Of a stretch of DNA of 64,000 nucleotides, positions 12,343-22,832 are shown one piece after another. The first letter of the stretch is position 1. Every line of letters starts with the position of its first letter. Location of the stretch: positions 132,413,393-132,477,392 of the forward strand of contig OX352773.1 in assembly GCA_947095535.1 (NCBI GenBank). The letters run 5' to 3'. The position numbers were made by a program, and so were the translations under genes. The stretch comes from Poecilobothrus nobilitatus. Taxonomy: Eukaryota; Arthropoda; Insecta; Diptera; Dolichopodidae. The notes below the pieces were generated by a model that saw only the letters and a list, made by a program, of their open reading frames with translations, had not been told where the DNA came from and searched no databases.

Positions 12343-12631
12343 ATGTAAATTACACCAACATTTTTCCCTTCAATGACCTTTCACAACTTTCTTTAAGTCA
12401 TTGTAATTACACTATTGGTCTTCTCATAATTATACATTTAAATTTTTAAAGTGCATTTTGTTTAAGTTTGTTTTACAAATTGATAAGTATATTAAAGTAT
12501 TATGTCATATTGTAAAAATTAAAGTTTTGTTACGAATTTAAGTATTGTTTTGTATTTAATGTTAATGTTAAAAAAAGAAAAAAATTGATAAATAATTTAA
12601 TTTTTAATTTTAATTTTTTTTATTTTTAAGA

Positions 12632-13462
12632 CCCTTTCGCGACGAGTGGTACACAGATTTACCACGAAAATTCAAAAAAGACTAGAAGATTGAAATTACA
12701 CTAAAATTGGTTCAAATATGCACCAGGTCGTCTTTTAACAGAAATTTTAATGTTTACAAAACAATCTTTATACTTAAACATCTTTTACTTTATAATAAAA
12801 GGAAATTTTCCATTTAGCATAATTTGTTTGGTACATTTACGTGCATTCGGTCATTTGTAGTATGAGTGTCAATAAAACAAATGCATAATTTAAATTTTTG
12901 TTATAAAAACTTGTGAATCCAAAGTTATTATAATATTTATTAGAATATTACAAAATTTTATAATATTTTTGTATATTTTTAATACAGTAAGAATAAAAAC
13001 ATATATGTATGTTTGTATATATAGTTGATTATAGGAAAATTTCGGTAGCGGTACATATATGCACCAGCCGTCTTTTACATTGGTACAAATACGTATACTG
13101 TTATGTACTAATTATTTCATTTTCAACTTTAGGAAATAATGTTTAGAAAATTTAATTCAAAAGAGATAGAAGACGTGCTAGAAGAACACAATTCAAGCGA
13201 AGATAGTGAATTAAGTGGTGATGATTTTTCTGAATGAATTACTTTTAGTTTAAAATTTGTTTTTATTTCACAAAAGACTTTTGGTACACATGCTGTACCA
13301 CATAAAAAGACGAATGGTACAATGTTGTACTACCATCCCCAGCTAAGACCTTTGGTAAAGCCCTTGATTCATAACCATATTTAAGATTAAATGCACAATA
13401 TATAACGAAACTAGTTCAAAATTGAAATGTAACATTTCCATTAGAAAGCCGTCGCGAAAGGG
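12632..13462. mobile_element. Non-autonomous piggyBac-like element
   Basis: Terminal inverted repeats CCCTTTCGCGACG (12632-12644) and CGTCGCGAAAGGG (13450-13462). TTAA follows directly on the right (13463-13466). On the left TTAA lies at 12626-12629 with two extra bases (GA) before the repeat. TTAA targeting and a CCC start are hallmarks of the piggyBac superfamily. Inside, 13140-13239 encodes a short acidic peptide beginning MFRKFNSKEIEDVLEE, resembling the N-terminus of piggyBac transposases, then a stop. The catalytic part is absent. Confidence 0.7.
13140..13239 (+). pseudogene. piggyBac transposase N-terminal remnant
   Basis: A short open frame starting at the ATG at 13140. It encodes a basic then acidic peptide (KEIEDVLEE, then NSSEDSELSGDDFSE) ending in TGA. 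This is the usual disordered acidic head of piggyBac transposases, and nothing of the DDD core follows. Position inside TTAA-flanked repeats supports the call. Confidence 0.5.
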
Positions 13463-13629
13463 TTAAGCGCCCTGTAATCAAATTTCATGCTTTTTTCTAA
13501 TATCATTGTTAAAAAAAACAAAAAATTGTATTCATATAATATGTACATATCTTGTTTGGTATTTATAATAAAATAAAAATAAAATAAAATAAAAAATAAT
13601 CCCTACGAGATATCTTTATTTTATTTTAA

Positions 13630-15160
13630 AACAAGGTTAGTGACCCAACTGTACGACATGGCTGAGTAGAGTGAGCACTGATGTTATACTAGGGTCGTTG
13701 ATAAGACGAATACATCTGTTTTGCACATTATCTAAATAATCCAGCTGTTTGAGAGCGTGCAGCCCAAATGTATGTATTATACTCCATTTTCGGTTAATGT
13801 ACGTTTTATAAAAAATCACATCTTTTTTGAATTTTTACTAAATCGTTATTTAGCTCACTAATAGTGAAATTTTTTGATGTTGTATTGATCTGGTGATTAA
13901 TGTTACAGTGGCTATGAAACTCATAGGAAGCTACAAGTGTGCTGTGGTCTGCGAAGCTATCGATCGGATTGGAGGTTAATGAAAGTAGGTCATTGATAAA
14001 TATTAAGAAGAGAGTGGGGGAATAAAACTGATCCTTGAGAGACACCAGCATTTATTTTGAATTTATCACATGAATATCCATCGACCAGTACACGAATCGT
14101 ACGATTCGAAAGGAAATCTCCAATCCTTTGCCAACAGAGCAACATGCCAAACTCGATCGAGAGCCTTAGAAATATCAAGAGCCACAACATCAGACTCACC
14201 AGCAGATGTTTAGCTTCTCACAAATGAGATCACCGGTTGAACGGCTGACTCTGAACCCATATTATCGATCATAAAGCAAACCTTTGTGATCCAGGCTTTC
14301 AAAAGCTTTTTCCATTCACAATTTTTTCCATTACTTTGGAAAAGACTGAACTTATAACAATAGGGTGGTAGTTAGAGGGATCGTTTTTATTACCTTTTTT
14401 TGGGAATAAGGAAAGCATATGCAACCTTCCATTTAGTAAGATGAATACGCGAAGTAAAGGAGAAGTAGAAATGGTTGCGTAGAGGTTTTGAAATACTGGA
14501 GTAGGTATTTTTGAGCACCATGGTTATTATACCATTTGGACCGGCTGACTTATTTGTATCAAGATTTTTCAAGATTTTCATCACCGCCCGCGTCCTGAAG
14601 TTAATTTTACCGAAAGAGCAGCCAACTTCTGAAACAGAGAGTGACATCTGAGCTGACTGTGGCAGTGTCGAACTAGAAGCGTTTGCTAAATCAGTTCGCT
14701 TTCTCTTTAGAATCTGATACGGTTCTGTTATTATTATCAACAAGTAGTGGAAAAGAAGTGGTGAGCGAGAAACAGATCCAAGAGCTGACCTTCTTGATTA
14801 GCATGGTCCGCGATCCTGGTGGGATTTTTAACAAGTTGAAAAAGGTGGAACAGTGAGGAGAATAGATCAACTTGTTTCCCAATTGAGTTTTCACTTGGAG
14901 AGGTGTTGCTAGAAAAATTAACCCAGTCCCTGTTATGAATGTTGAAATCTAAACACAGTTTTTGGGTACGAAGTGTGAAATAAGTGAGGAGCCGATAACA
15001 TTAAATTTATCATTGCGGCTAATGACTTGTGTTTCACATTGAGCTAAGATTGCTGGTTTAATTAAACTAAGATGGCAATCGACGGCATGAAAATTCGTTT
15101 GCAACCCGCATATGTTACAGAAAAAAGCATTAAAATTAGTAATTTTGTTAGAAATCAATT
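13630..15160 (-). pseudogene. Jockey-like LINE (copy A), endonuclease to RT
   Basis: Minus-strand, heavily frameshifted ORF2. From 15158 downward: NAFFCNICGLQTNFHAVDCH (endonuclease start), a linker, RT blocks MKILKNLDTNKSAGPNGI, WKVAYAFLIPKK (14390-14743), QRIGDFLSNRTIRVLVDG and INAGVSQGSVL (13990-14199), LFLIFINDLLSL with a degenerate FAD in place of the YADD block (13806-14051), and QLDYLDNVQNRCIRLINDPS (13637-13819). The 3' end continues at 11600-11945 beyond a later insertion. Related copies lie at 39960-42620 and 60250-61640. Confidence 0.7.
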
Positions 15161-15430
15161 TATATAAAACAAATCAAAAAAAGTTGGAAATTGAAATCTA
15201 GTTTAAAATTAAAATTAAAATAAAATCAGAGTTGAAATTGTAATTAAAATCAAAATTAGACTTAAAATCAATTTTAAAATTAATCAAAATCTGAATTAAA
15301 ATAAATTAAAATATGTAAATTAAGATTAAATGTGTTATTAAGATAAAATTAGTAAAACCAAGTCAAATATCTTTTTTTAAATCTTATTTGTGCAATCGTT
15401 TGCAAAAAGTTCGGCTTAATAGTATAGAAA
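15161..15430. repeat. Low-complexity AAAAT/AAATC-rich DNA
   Basis: Monotonous runs of variants of aaaattaaaatc over about 180 bp. No coding or element signal. Confidence 0.5.
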
Positions 15431-15461
15431 GCAAACCAAAACAGAACAAAAAGGTTTTACC

Positions 15462-16072
15462 TTGGGGCCAGATCTTTTTAAAATTTTCACATATGACATA
15501 TCGCGATTAAACTTAAAGGGTACCATACAGCTTTATGCAGATGATGCTGTATTAAAGTACGATAGGGAACACGAAGAAGAAGTAAAACATGATATTGAAA
15601 TGGATGTTAAAATGGTCAATGAACGGTTAAAAAACCATCGCCTTCCTTAAATATTAAAAAAATAAAATTATACCTTTCAAAAACAAAAATTTCCAAAACT
15701 AATATTATGTATAATAATTAAAATATTGAAATTGTAAAAAATTTTAACTACTTACGATTAGTAATTGATAATAAAATGAAGTGGCAAGAACATATTGATT
15801 TTGTTTCGAAGAAAATTACTCCATATATCTTTATACTTAGAAGACTTCAAAAATATTTCACGTTGAATGTTTTGTATATTATTTATACTTTATTTATTTT
15901 ATCAAATCTTACGTATTTGAATCCCATTTGGAGCAGAGCCTCACAATCTTATTTACATAAACTAGATATATTAAACAAAAAGGCAATCAAAATAATTCAT
16001 TCCCATAATGCATCCCACAAATATGCTCTATATAACCCAATATACCAGTTTTTCAAATATATGCAAATATGA
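15462..16072 (+). pseudogene. LINE copy C reverse transcriptase fragment
   Basis: Two open pieces in different frames. The first carries the YADD polymerase active site (YADDAVLKYD). The second, after stops around 15650-15775, carries the thumb-side region. No start codon context; the upstream half is missing. Both catalytic Asp of YADD are still present, but the frame breaks make it non-functional. Confidence 0.65.
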
Positions 16073-16164
16073 ATTATATATAACAGCATTCAAAATTATA
16101 AATTACGAAATTAAGCATCATTTTATCTTAAATAGATCGATGGTTCCTCTACAAAATCACAAAA

Positions 16165-16265
16165 TCCAAAAATTTAAAATCCAAATACCACAAAAACCAA
16201 ACCCTACAAAATCCAAATACCACACCAAACACGACAAAATCCAAATACCTCAAAATCCAAATCAC
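16165..16265. repeat. Short tandem repeat, caaaatccaaatacc units
   Basis: At least four imperfect units built on aaaatccaaataccacaaa within copy C. They are probably a local expansion in or near the LINE C-terminal coding region. Confidence 0.6.
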
Positions 16266-16379
16266 AATTTCCGGTTGTTTTTTATAGCTGAATTTTTTCT
16301 ACATTATTCCACATTGCTTATTGAATTAAGTAAATAAATAAAATTAAATTGCCGCCGCCAAATCTCTTCAAAAACATTA

Positions 16380-16540
16380 AAAACCCTGATTTTGAAACAA
16401 ACTATCTCTCCTAATTGAGAATCTCACATACACATATATATAAATATTCTGGATAAAGCGTATAACCCTTATTTTGAAACCAACTATCTCTTCTAATTGA
16501 GAATCTCACATACACATATATATAAATATTCTGGAAAAAG
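16380..16540. repeat. Tandem duplication, two units of about 82 bp
   Basis: Two near-identical units beginning tttgaaac(a/c)aactatctct and ending atattctgga(t/a)aaagc. Directly downstream (16551-16566) is a perfect gggggctttcgccccc hairpin. No coding reading. Together they look like part of a small unrecognised element sitting inside the LINE. Confidence 0.65.
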
Positions 16541-16990
16541 CATGAATAGTGGGGGCTTTCGCCCCCAAAAGTTAGTCTCACATTTGCATCTATGTGAGTT
16601 GAGATTTCGTTTAGATTATGTGGTATTTAGCTTATGTGATGTTTATGTGGTTTTTGGATTTTATGAATTTCTGAAAATAATAAGTATTTGAATTTTGTGG
16701 CTTTTGGATTTTGAGAATTGGTATTGTAGGAAGCCCTAGATCGATAGATATTCATAACCGTAATACAAGAAACGGATTGAACTTTTATTTAATTTATTTT
16801 AGGACAGGTAATCGTGAGAACAATTATCTATACAATTGTCTTAAAATATATAATGAATTGCCTAATGAAATTAAAAACATAAACAATTTAATCCATTTTA
16901 TAAAGATAATTATAGATTATATATTAAATTTGTAAACTTTGTTGGGTAGATAAATAAATTGAATCAAAACAAAAAAAAAAAAAAAAACAG

Positions 16991-19110
16991 CCAACCAACC
17001 AACGATAATCCTAAAAAAATTATAAGACCAAACAGCTTAGGCTAGAATCATAAAAAACTTATATTTTAAAATGAATTTAGAATTATAAAACAGAAACATC
17101 AAAAATTTTAACAATTTACAAATTTATAAATTTATGCATGAAATATAGAAGGAATGTTTTTAGTTTTTAAGTATTTATAACTAATTGAAATAAAAAAAAA
17201 AAATCAGCATTAAAATTAAAAAAAAAATAAAATTTAGTTAAAATTAAAATAAAAAAATCAAAAGTAAACGATTTAAATAACCCGAGCTTGACAACACTTT
17301 AAAATAAATTATTAATATTAATATCAATATTTTAATATTTTTGCTTTGAGCGAGTAAATAGTTTATAATAATAATTCAACAATTTTTAACATACACTTTT
17401 AAGTGACCTTATTCAACGCAGCTATAACCAAAAACTCACTAAAAGCAAAACTTTCCACCAGAAATTAATGAATTAAATTACTGTAATAACTATGGTGGTA
17501 TTAAAAGTAGAGCGAATTGAGAATCAAAGTTGTTGATATTAAGATGAAGTTGATATTAAGATGAAGTTAAAAAAAAGTAATGTAAGCAAAACCAACCAAG
17601 CGCGTTTAATTAAAAATAATAATTTAAATCAGAAAAATTAAAAATTATATAAATTAAATGTAGTTCGGAAAATAAATTTTATCACTATACCTACTATTAA
17701 AAAATTTTGAGTGAAAAAAAATAAAAAAATAAATTAAAAAAAGTGCACTTGTCTAAACTTAGTAATTTTAGAAAAAATAAAATTAAAAAAAAAAGTTAAC
17801 ATAAAACAAACGTTTTATTTTGTTAATTAAAAAAGAAGTGTTGTCACTTCGAAGGTCCAAGTTCAAACTTCTATGAATGGGTTGATTAGCTCTTTTTATA
17901 TTAAATTGTTTGTGTATGTTTTGAACATATACTTAGCACAGGTATATAAAAAAATAGGGAACAGGTTTTTGTTTTGATTAATTTTTTTATTAAAATTTAT
18001 TAAATTTTTATAGATTTTAATATATAGTAAATTAAAATTTTGTTGCTGATACGCACAAATCAGGTTATTGATGTGTTAATGCAGCTAAAAGGAAAGTAGT
18101 CAACATATTGTTGGCAGACTGGGTTCCTACATGCTGCACAAAAAATTTAAATTTTTTAATTTCGACAAAGTTTGCAATCTTTTCTCCTTTCTAGTATATC
18201 AGCTCCGTTAGTAGTGGCCGGAACTATCTGCGTAAGCTGAAACAAAACAAAAGGGTCTTTCAAAAACCGCTTCAATGGCCAAAAGAACTGTGAATTTCTT
18301 CATGACATGAAAGTTATTCATTCGCTGTTCCATGTTTGGTAAAACCAATGTGTTGCAAGCTTAAGCGTTTTTAAACTCAATTATTGTTGAAAAAAAAATA
18401 CGAACCGAAATTTTGTCCAAATTATTCTGTTTCTATCCAAGGTATATTGTTAATTGAACAAAAAAGATTGCCTTCTTACTACTATTTTAGTTATTTTCAT
18501 AAAAACTTTCAAATTTTATTAGTTTATTTAAATTTTTTACATTTCAAAATATTATTTTAGTTACTTTTATAAATACTTTCAAAATTTAATAATTTATTTA
18601 AATTTTTTACATTTCAAAATATTATTTTAGTTATTTTTATAAATACCTTCAAATTTTATTAATTTATTAAATTTTTTAATATTTCAAAATATTATTTAAT
18701 AATTATTAAAAACAACCTTTCAGCGTCCTATAAGCTCCAATGCCGCAATAAAAAAGAAAGAACAGATTTTGGATTTCATACGATGGCTTTATAAGAAATA
18801 TTATAAAAATTAATGCTGTCTCTCTTTTACAAGCACATTATGAATTAAAGACAAAATTATATGAATTTCTAATTAATTATAAAATTACTACAATTGTTCT
18901 TTTCTAATGAATTTAACGAAAAGAGCTTCTTCCGAAATTTAAATTGCAATGTAGTGAATTTTGAGTTAACAATTTAAAAGTACATATTTTTTATTTTAAA
19001 GTTCAAGCAATAATTAAATTAATTTTTCTAGTTTTTAAAATTCAAATTAAAATTTAACTTAAATTGATTAACATTTTTTTTTAAATCTAGTTTTAAATTT
19101 TTAATTGCTC
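16991..19110. other. AT-rich noncoding stretch
   Basis: No gene or element terminus recognised apart from the three-unit tandem repeat near 18482-18690 (separate entry). Confidence 0.45.
18482..18690. repeat. Tandem repeat, three units of about 70 bp
   Basis: Three consecutive imperfect copies of a unit that includes ttattttagtta, ctttcaaa and ttttacatttcaaaat. Copies start near 18482, 18552 and 18622 and diverge by scattered substitutions and small deletions. Confidence 0.75.
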
Positions 19111-19119
19111 GCTTGATCT

Positions 19120-19350
19120 TCAAGTTTTAATTCCAAGGTTTGATTCCAATGATAGTGGACAAATTTTAGAAATTCCTCGTCGAAATATGCCATTGCATGT
19201 TTTAACCAAAACCACTCTTCCAAATCCATCATTTCCTGTTATAACATCAATTATCACCAGAGCAAATCCATCATTTCCTGTTATAACATCAATTATCCGA
19301 CCTAAACTCCATTTAAGAGGTGGTAAATTCTTGTCTTTGATTAGAATCAT
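19120..19350 (-). pseudogene. BEL/Pao integrase C-terminal domain with internal duplication
   Basis: Reads NLPPLKWSLGRIIDVITG and ends VLVKTCNGIFRRGISKICPL, the C-terminal LPPxxWxxGRI...RVVxVKTxxGxxxRxIxKLCPL signature of BEL/Pao integrases. The segment IIDVITGNDGF occurs twice in tandem because 42 nt are directly duplicated (about 19222-19306). The duplication keeps frame, adding 14 residues. In other BEL elements the segment is single, so this is a copy-specific or lineage-specific change. Confidence 0.8.
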
Positions 19351-19615
19351 TGTATTGATAACAACATTTGAATGTTATTCGTTCCATTTATTACGTTGCT
19401 GTAATGTTTGTAAATATTTAGCGGACCATTTTCTCCAAAAAAATTGTTTTGCAAATGCGATCTTTTGGAATCTTAATAAATTTGGGAAATTATTGTCGAT
19501 AATTACAGGTTCAGGATGCGAGGTTAATGATCTTCCAATTACGAAATGACCAGGTGTTAAGCATTGAAAATCTTAGCATTGGCCTTGAATTAATAATCGC
19601 TTCAATTTCATAAAG

Positions 19616-20210
19616 TTATGTTCCAAATTCGTCTGTCGAGAATATGTGACCACCAATTGTCTTATAAATATATTGTTTTGCTATTTTAATTGACGCCTCC
19701 CAAAGACCACCAAAGTGAGGGGTTCTAGGAGGAATTGTTTGGAAGATAATCATCTGCAGAAGTTGATTTGATAATATCTGTATGTTGTTGAGAATTGAAT
19801 AAAACATGAAGTTCTTTTAAACGATTGTTTGCCTCAACAAAATTGGTGGCGTTATCCGAAAATATGATATTTGGTTTACCGCGACGACAAATGAATTTTT
19901 ATTTCACTTCATTTTTGAGTTGACTTGCTCATCTGGAAGATTTCCTATAAATTGCTCGATGGATCTCGGTTTGTGCATAAAACAAGTAATGCATTTAAAA
20001 ATTACATTACTTTTTATGTCTTTTGCTCTAATTGGCCAAAAGCGTTCCTGGATAATTGCAAGTAGTGCTTGAAAACCCGCATGATGATGTTTATTATGAA
20101 AATAATTATTTAATGTTTCTGTGAAAATATAACTATTCGGCAAAATGATTTGATTTTTAGCGTCATAGTCGATGTTGCTTTCATTAAGTCTTCCATTCTT
20201 TCATTAAGAC
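19616..20210 (-). pseudogene. BEL/Pao integrase zinc finger and core
   Basis: 20143-19904 carries the HHCC zinc finger (HNKHHHAGFQ, then CITCFMHKP) with ERFWPIRAKDI between and the typical GNLPDEQV after it. 19807-19616 carries PPRTPHFGGLWEASIKIAKQ, the end of the catalytic core with its conserved Glu in GLWEA. The piece between (19810-19900) is frame-broken but still readable. The reading upstream, GRLNESNIDYDAKNQIILP, ends abruptly near 20210 where another insertion starts. Confidence 0.8.
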
Positions 20211-20211
20211 C

Positions 20212-21140
20212 AGTGGCGTACGATTATTCCCATAAGGTGTGCAACAAAATGAAAAAACATGTATTCAAAAAACAAATTTACATATATTTAATTCAATTCG
20301 ACAAAACAAAAATATAAACTAAAAAGCTGAAACACAACATAAAAAACATAAAATAAAAACTTATAAACTACTTGATATACAAAATATTTCTGTATTTTCG
20401 TCTATCTGTTTTGATAATAAAATTATCAATGCCACTTTCGTAAAAATCTACCTTTCATTGCATATAACTTAACAGTTCTTTTTCAATCAAACAAATTATA
20501 AACGCTACAAATTATAAAAAATTAAAGTTACAAAAAGAAATAAAAATATCAAAAAAAAAAAAATGCTAACGACATTTTATTGTAATATGCGTACCTAATT
20601 TGTATTGCTATGTTCTGTGTAGCATATAGTCGCATATACCAATATGTAAATTTCAGCGATCATTTTAATTTTGTTTTATTTTTGTCTTTCTTTTTTTTTG
20701 TGTATTTGTTAATTTATATAAAATGTTCACAACGCGCAATTTAAAATCTGCACACCAAACTAAGTAGTACAAATTTTTGAACTTTAACATGAAAGAGAAA
20801 TATAAAAAAGAGAGGATTGATAATCAAATGTATGATCAAACGTGTAGAAGAAATTGTGTACGTAGGAACGTACTCGTAATAGATGTCCGCCTAATTAAAA
20901 AGGGGTGTTGAAAAAATTACACACTAAGGTTTTGAAAATTAATTCACATGGCTGATTTTATCTTATGGTAATTTGACTTTTTAAGTTATAACTGCTGTTA
21001 TAGGTAGGTAATTAATATAATATTATGTATCATAAATTTAAAAACCTTATTATAAATTTAAAAGTATTACTATAAAATTTGAAATTCTCTTTATTTACAA
21101 GATGTGCAGTGCATATATCTCACTCGAAAACAAACAGATA
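20212..21140. mobile_element. Unidentified insertion in BEL integrase linker
   Basis: The BEL reading stops at about 20210 and resumes at about 21140 (LSPFIDSSGVMRV on the minus strand), leaving about 0.93 kb of unrelated AT-rich DNA. The left edge reads CAGTGGCGTACGA, a start often seen in hAT elements. I did not find a matching right end or a clear 8-bp duplication. No coding content. Confidence 0.45.
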
Positions 21141-21890
21141 CTCTCATAACGCCAGAACTATCTATGAAGGGTGATAAATTTTTTATATTGCTACTCTTCT
21201 GAGGAAAAATTTCCTTGTAACAATAATTGATATTCTTGACTCAATATAGTTTTTGAATTAATTTAATAATAGATATGAGATGTTGTTTTGGTTTGCAATT
21301 TTTATAAAAACTTAATACAAAGGAAAATATATTTAATAGTTTTTTGTAAGAGTTGATGTGAGAGGTACATCTTCGACAGTTTGAAAAATATGTAACGGAA
21401 TTTTTGACTGTTTTTCTTCGGGTAATTTTGCAATGAATTTGCTTTCTGTATTAATTTGCTGTCTGGCAATTATTTTTTGATTGCGCTAAAAATTGTGGAG
21501 CACAAAACTAAATTTTTGAATCAATAAGCTTATTTGCTAACAAACTTCTACTAATTAAGTATGCAGGGTTTTTATCGCTTGTTACATATCCCCAATTAAA
21601 TTTGTGTTTTTCTGTAACTTTTTGAATTTGATCTCTTCTGTTAGCTACGAAAGTTTTAAATTTTTTGGAATCGGCCGCTATCCAAGCCAAAACTATTTGT
21701 GAATCAGACCAACACTAATATTCTACATTCTTTTCAAGTTGCAAGTTGTATATAATTCGAGCTTAGGAGCGCATAGGAGCTTCAAGTAGGGCAGCGCAAT
21801 GTTGCGTACATAGATGCATGCCCCGTCAGCCTTTGAGCTGGCATCTACGAAAACGTGAAATTCGAGATGTAAGTTGGTCGAAATTATTTA
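21140..21890 (-). pseudogene. BEL/Pao RNase H and linker region
   Basis: Minus reading with frame changes: VFVDASS near 21840 (RNase H start, first catalytic Asp), then the open frame 21690-21508 with AWIAADSKKFKTFVANR and NPAYLISRSLL (BEL hallmark NPADxxSRG, here AYL). Next come a QFLAQS block, LPEEKQSKIPLHIF, and LSPFIDSSGVMRV at 21140-21180. The region links RT to integrase. Confidence 0.7.
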
Positions 21891-21959
21891 TCTTCGAATT
21901 TGTATTGTATTAATTAATTTTATTGTAATTGATCGTAAAACGATATCCAGTATGGTTGT

Positions 21960-22832
21960 AAATTTTGTGGTATTGTTTCATTCCAGTTCAAATTAAACGA
22001 TCATAATTTTTCTATGAAAATTTTAACTAAAACAATCAAAGGTCCGAGCAAAGCCAATGGATCGAAAATTCTTGCAACCATTGATAAAACTGTTCGTTTA
22101 CAAATTCGAGAAGGTAATTTTATTGCTTGATGAAAAAGCGAAAATTATCTTCTTCAGGTTTCCAGTATAAATCCAATGTTTTAATGACGTTGTCGTTTGA
22201 GACCTTAAGAAATATTTTTGTTTGCTTGCATCATCATTTTCCGAGAAGATTGTTTTATGATCCGAACACCATTTAGTTATTTTGAAGCCAGCAAATTTTA
22301 AAATTCTTCAATGTCATATTTGATTTTAATTGTTTCATCTAAGCTATCTGATCCTGCAATCATGTTGTCAACGTAAAAATTCGAGGCTAAAATGTCATAA
22401 CCTAATGAAAAATTTGCCTTTCATCTATGCTTAGCTGTTTTATACACCTTCCACTTAAAAATCTGGTTGGTGCCGTACCATAGGTTACAGTTTTTAAACG
22501 AAAAACTTGAATCTTTTTTGTTATGTTGTTGCGCCAAATTATGCGCTGGAAATAACTATCATTTTCAGCCATCTCAACCATATGATACATTTTTGTAATG
22601 TCCCCTGTTAATACATATCTGAATTTTCGAATTTTCGAAATTTTAATAAATATGAATACAAGTCTTCCTGCAATGTTGGACTGATCATTAAGATATCCTT
22701 AAGCGAGCAGGAAGTTGCATCGAAGACTACTTTGAGACGAGTGCTGGATGAATCCGGCTTCATGACGCAATGGTGCAGAAGAAAGTAATGATTTTGTGGT
22801 AAATTTTGCAAATCCACTTCTAAAATGTGATC
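21960..22832 (-). pseudogene. BEL/Pao reverse transcriptase, 3' part
   Basis: Minus strand: HYFLLHHCVMKPDS and RLKVVFDATS (BEL RT blocks), then 22590-22402 with YFQRIIWRNN, FRLKTVTYGTAPTRFL, then NFYVDNMIAGSDSLDE near 22363. The catalytic tetrad reads YVDN where BEL elements have YVDD, so one catalytic Asp is lost. The open frame extends to 22880, but its first 16 codons (22833-22880) come from the Polinton inverted repeat, not from BEL. A frameshift near 22600 separates the two open pieces. Confidence 0.8.
22827..22832. repeat. Left target site duplication GTGATC
   Basis: GTGATC directly precedes the AG terminus of the Polinton. The same six bases directly follow the other terminus (38729-38734). 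On the BEL minus strand the site codes for the Asp-His of its LGH(M)-like block, which is read on both sides of the insertion. Six-base duplication is the rule for Polinton/Maverick integration. Confidence 0.92.

Larger units (their letters stand above)
11946..13625 (+). mobile_element. Plus-strand LINE 3' end (copy B), itself interrupted
   Basis: A 5'-truncated LINE inserted into copy A. Its coding end is at 11985-12342 (RRKIFPSCFTYDILYDNIDI, then EPINRCCTIFNKH), a C-terminal signature of Jockey/CR1-like ORF2. Its untranslated 3' part runs to 12625, is interrupted by a piggyBac-like element, and resumes at 13463, ending with repeated ataaa units near 13565-13605. Strand is opposite to copy A, so it is a separate insertion. 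Confidence 0.6.
15462..16990 (+). mobile_element. Plus-strand LINE (copy C) with poly(A) tail
   Basis: 5'-truncated non-LTR element. RT fragment 15462-15650 has GPDLFKIFTYDI and the catalytic block LYADDAVL. 15776-16072 gives the downstream RT part (KWQEHIDFVSKKI, then LNPIWSRASQSYLHKLD, NKKAIKIIH). 16711-16935 gives the C-terminal tail (HNRNTRNGLNFYL, LKIYNELPNEIKNI). A run of A at about 16971-16987 ends it. Between 16130 and 16690 the coding match is replaced by repeats and unrelated DNA, so a secondary insertion or expansion lies inside. The clade is not settled; the HNxNTRN/LYNELPxxIKN ending is widespread in insect LINEs. Confidence 0.7.
19110..22832 (-). mobile_element. BEL/Pao retrotransposon, downstream half (left of the Polinton)
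   Basis: Minus-strand pol of a BEL/Pao LTR element, degraded. In protein order: reverse transcriptase (22832-21960), RNase H (about 21890-21500), linker (21500-21140), integrase zinc finger and core (20210-19616) and integrase C-terminus (19350-19120). It breaks off at the Polinton junction. The upstream half lies on the far side, at 38729-39060. A further insertion of about 0.93 kb interrupts it at 20212-21140. No LTR was recognised at the 3' side. Confidence 0.8.
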
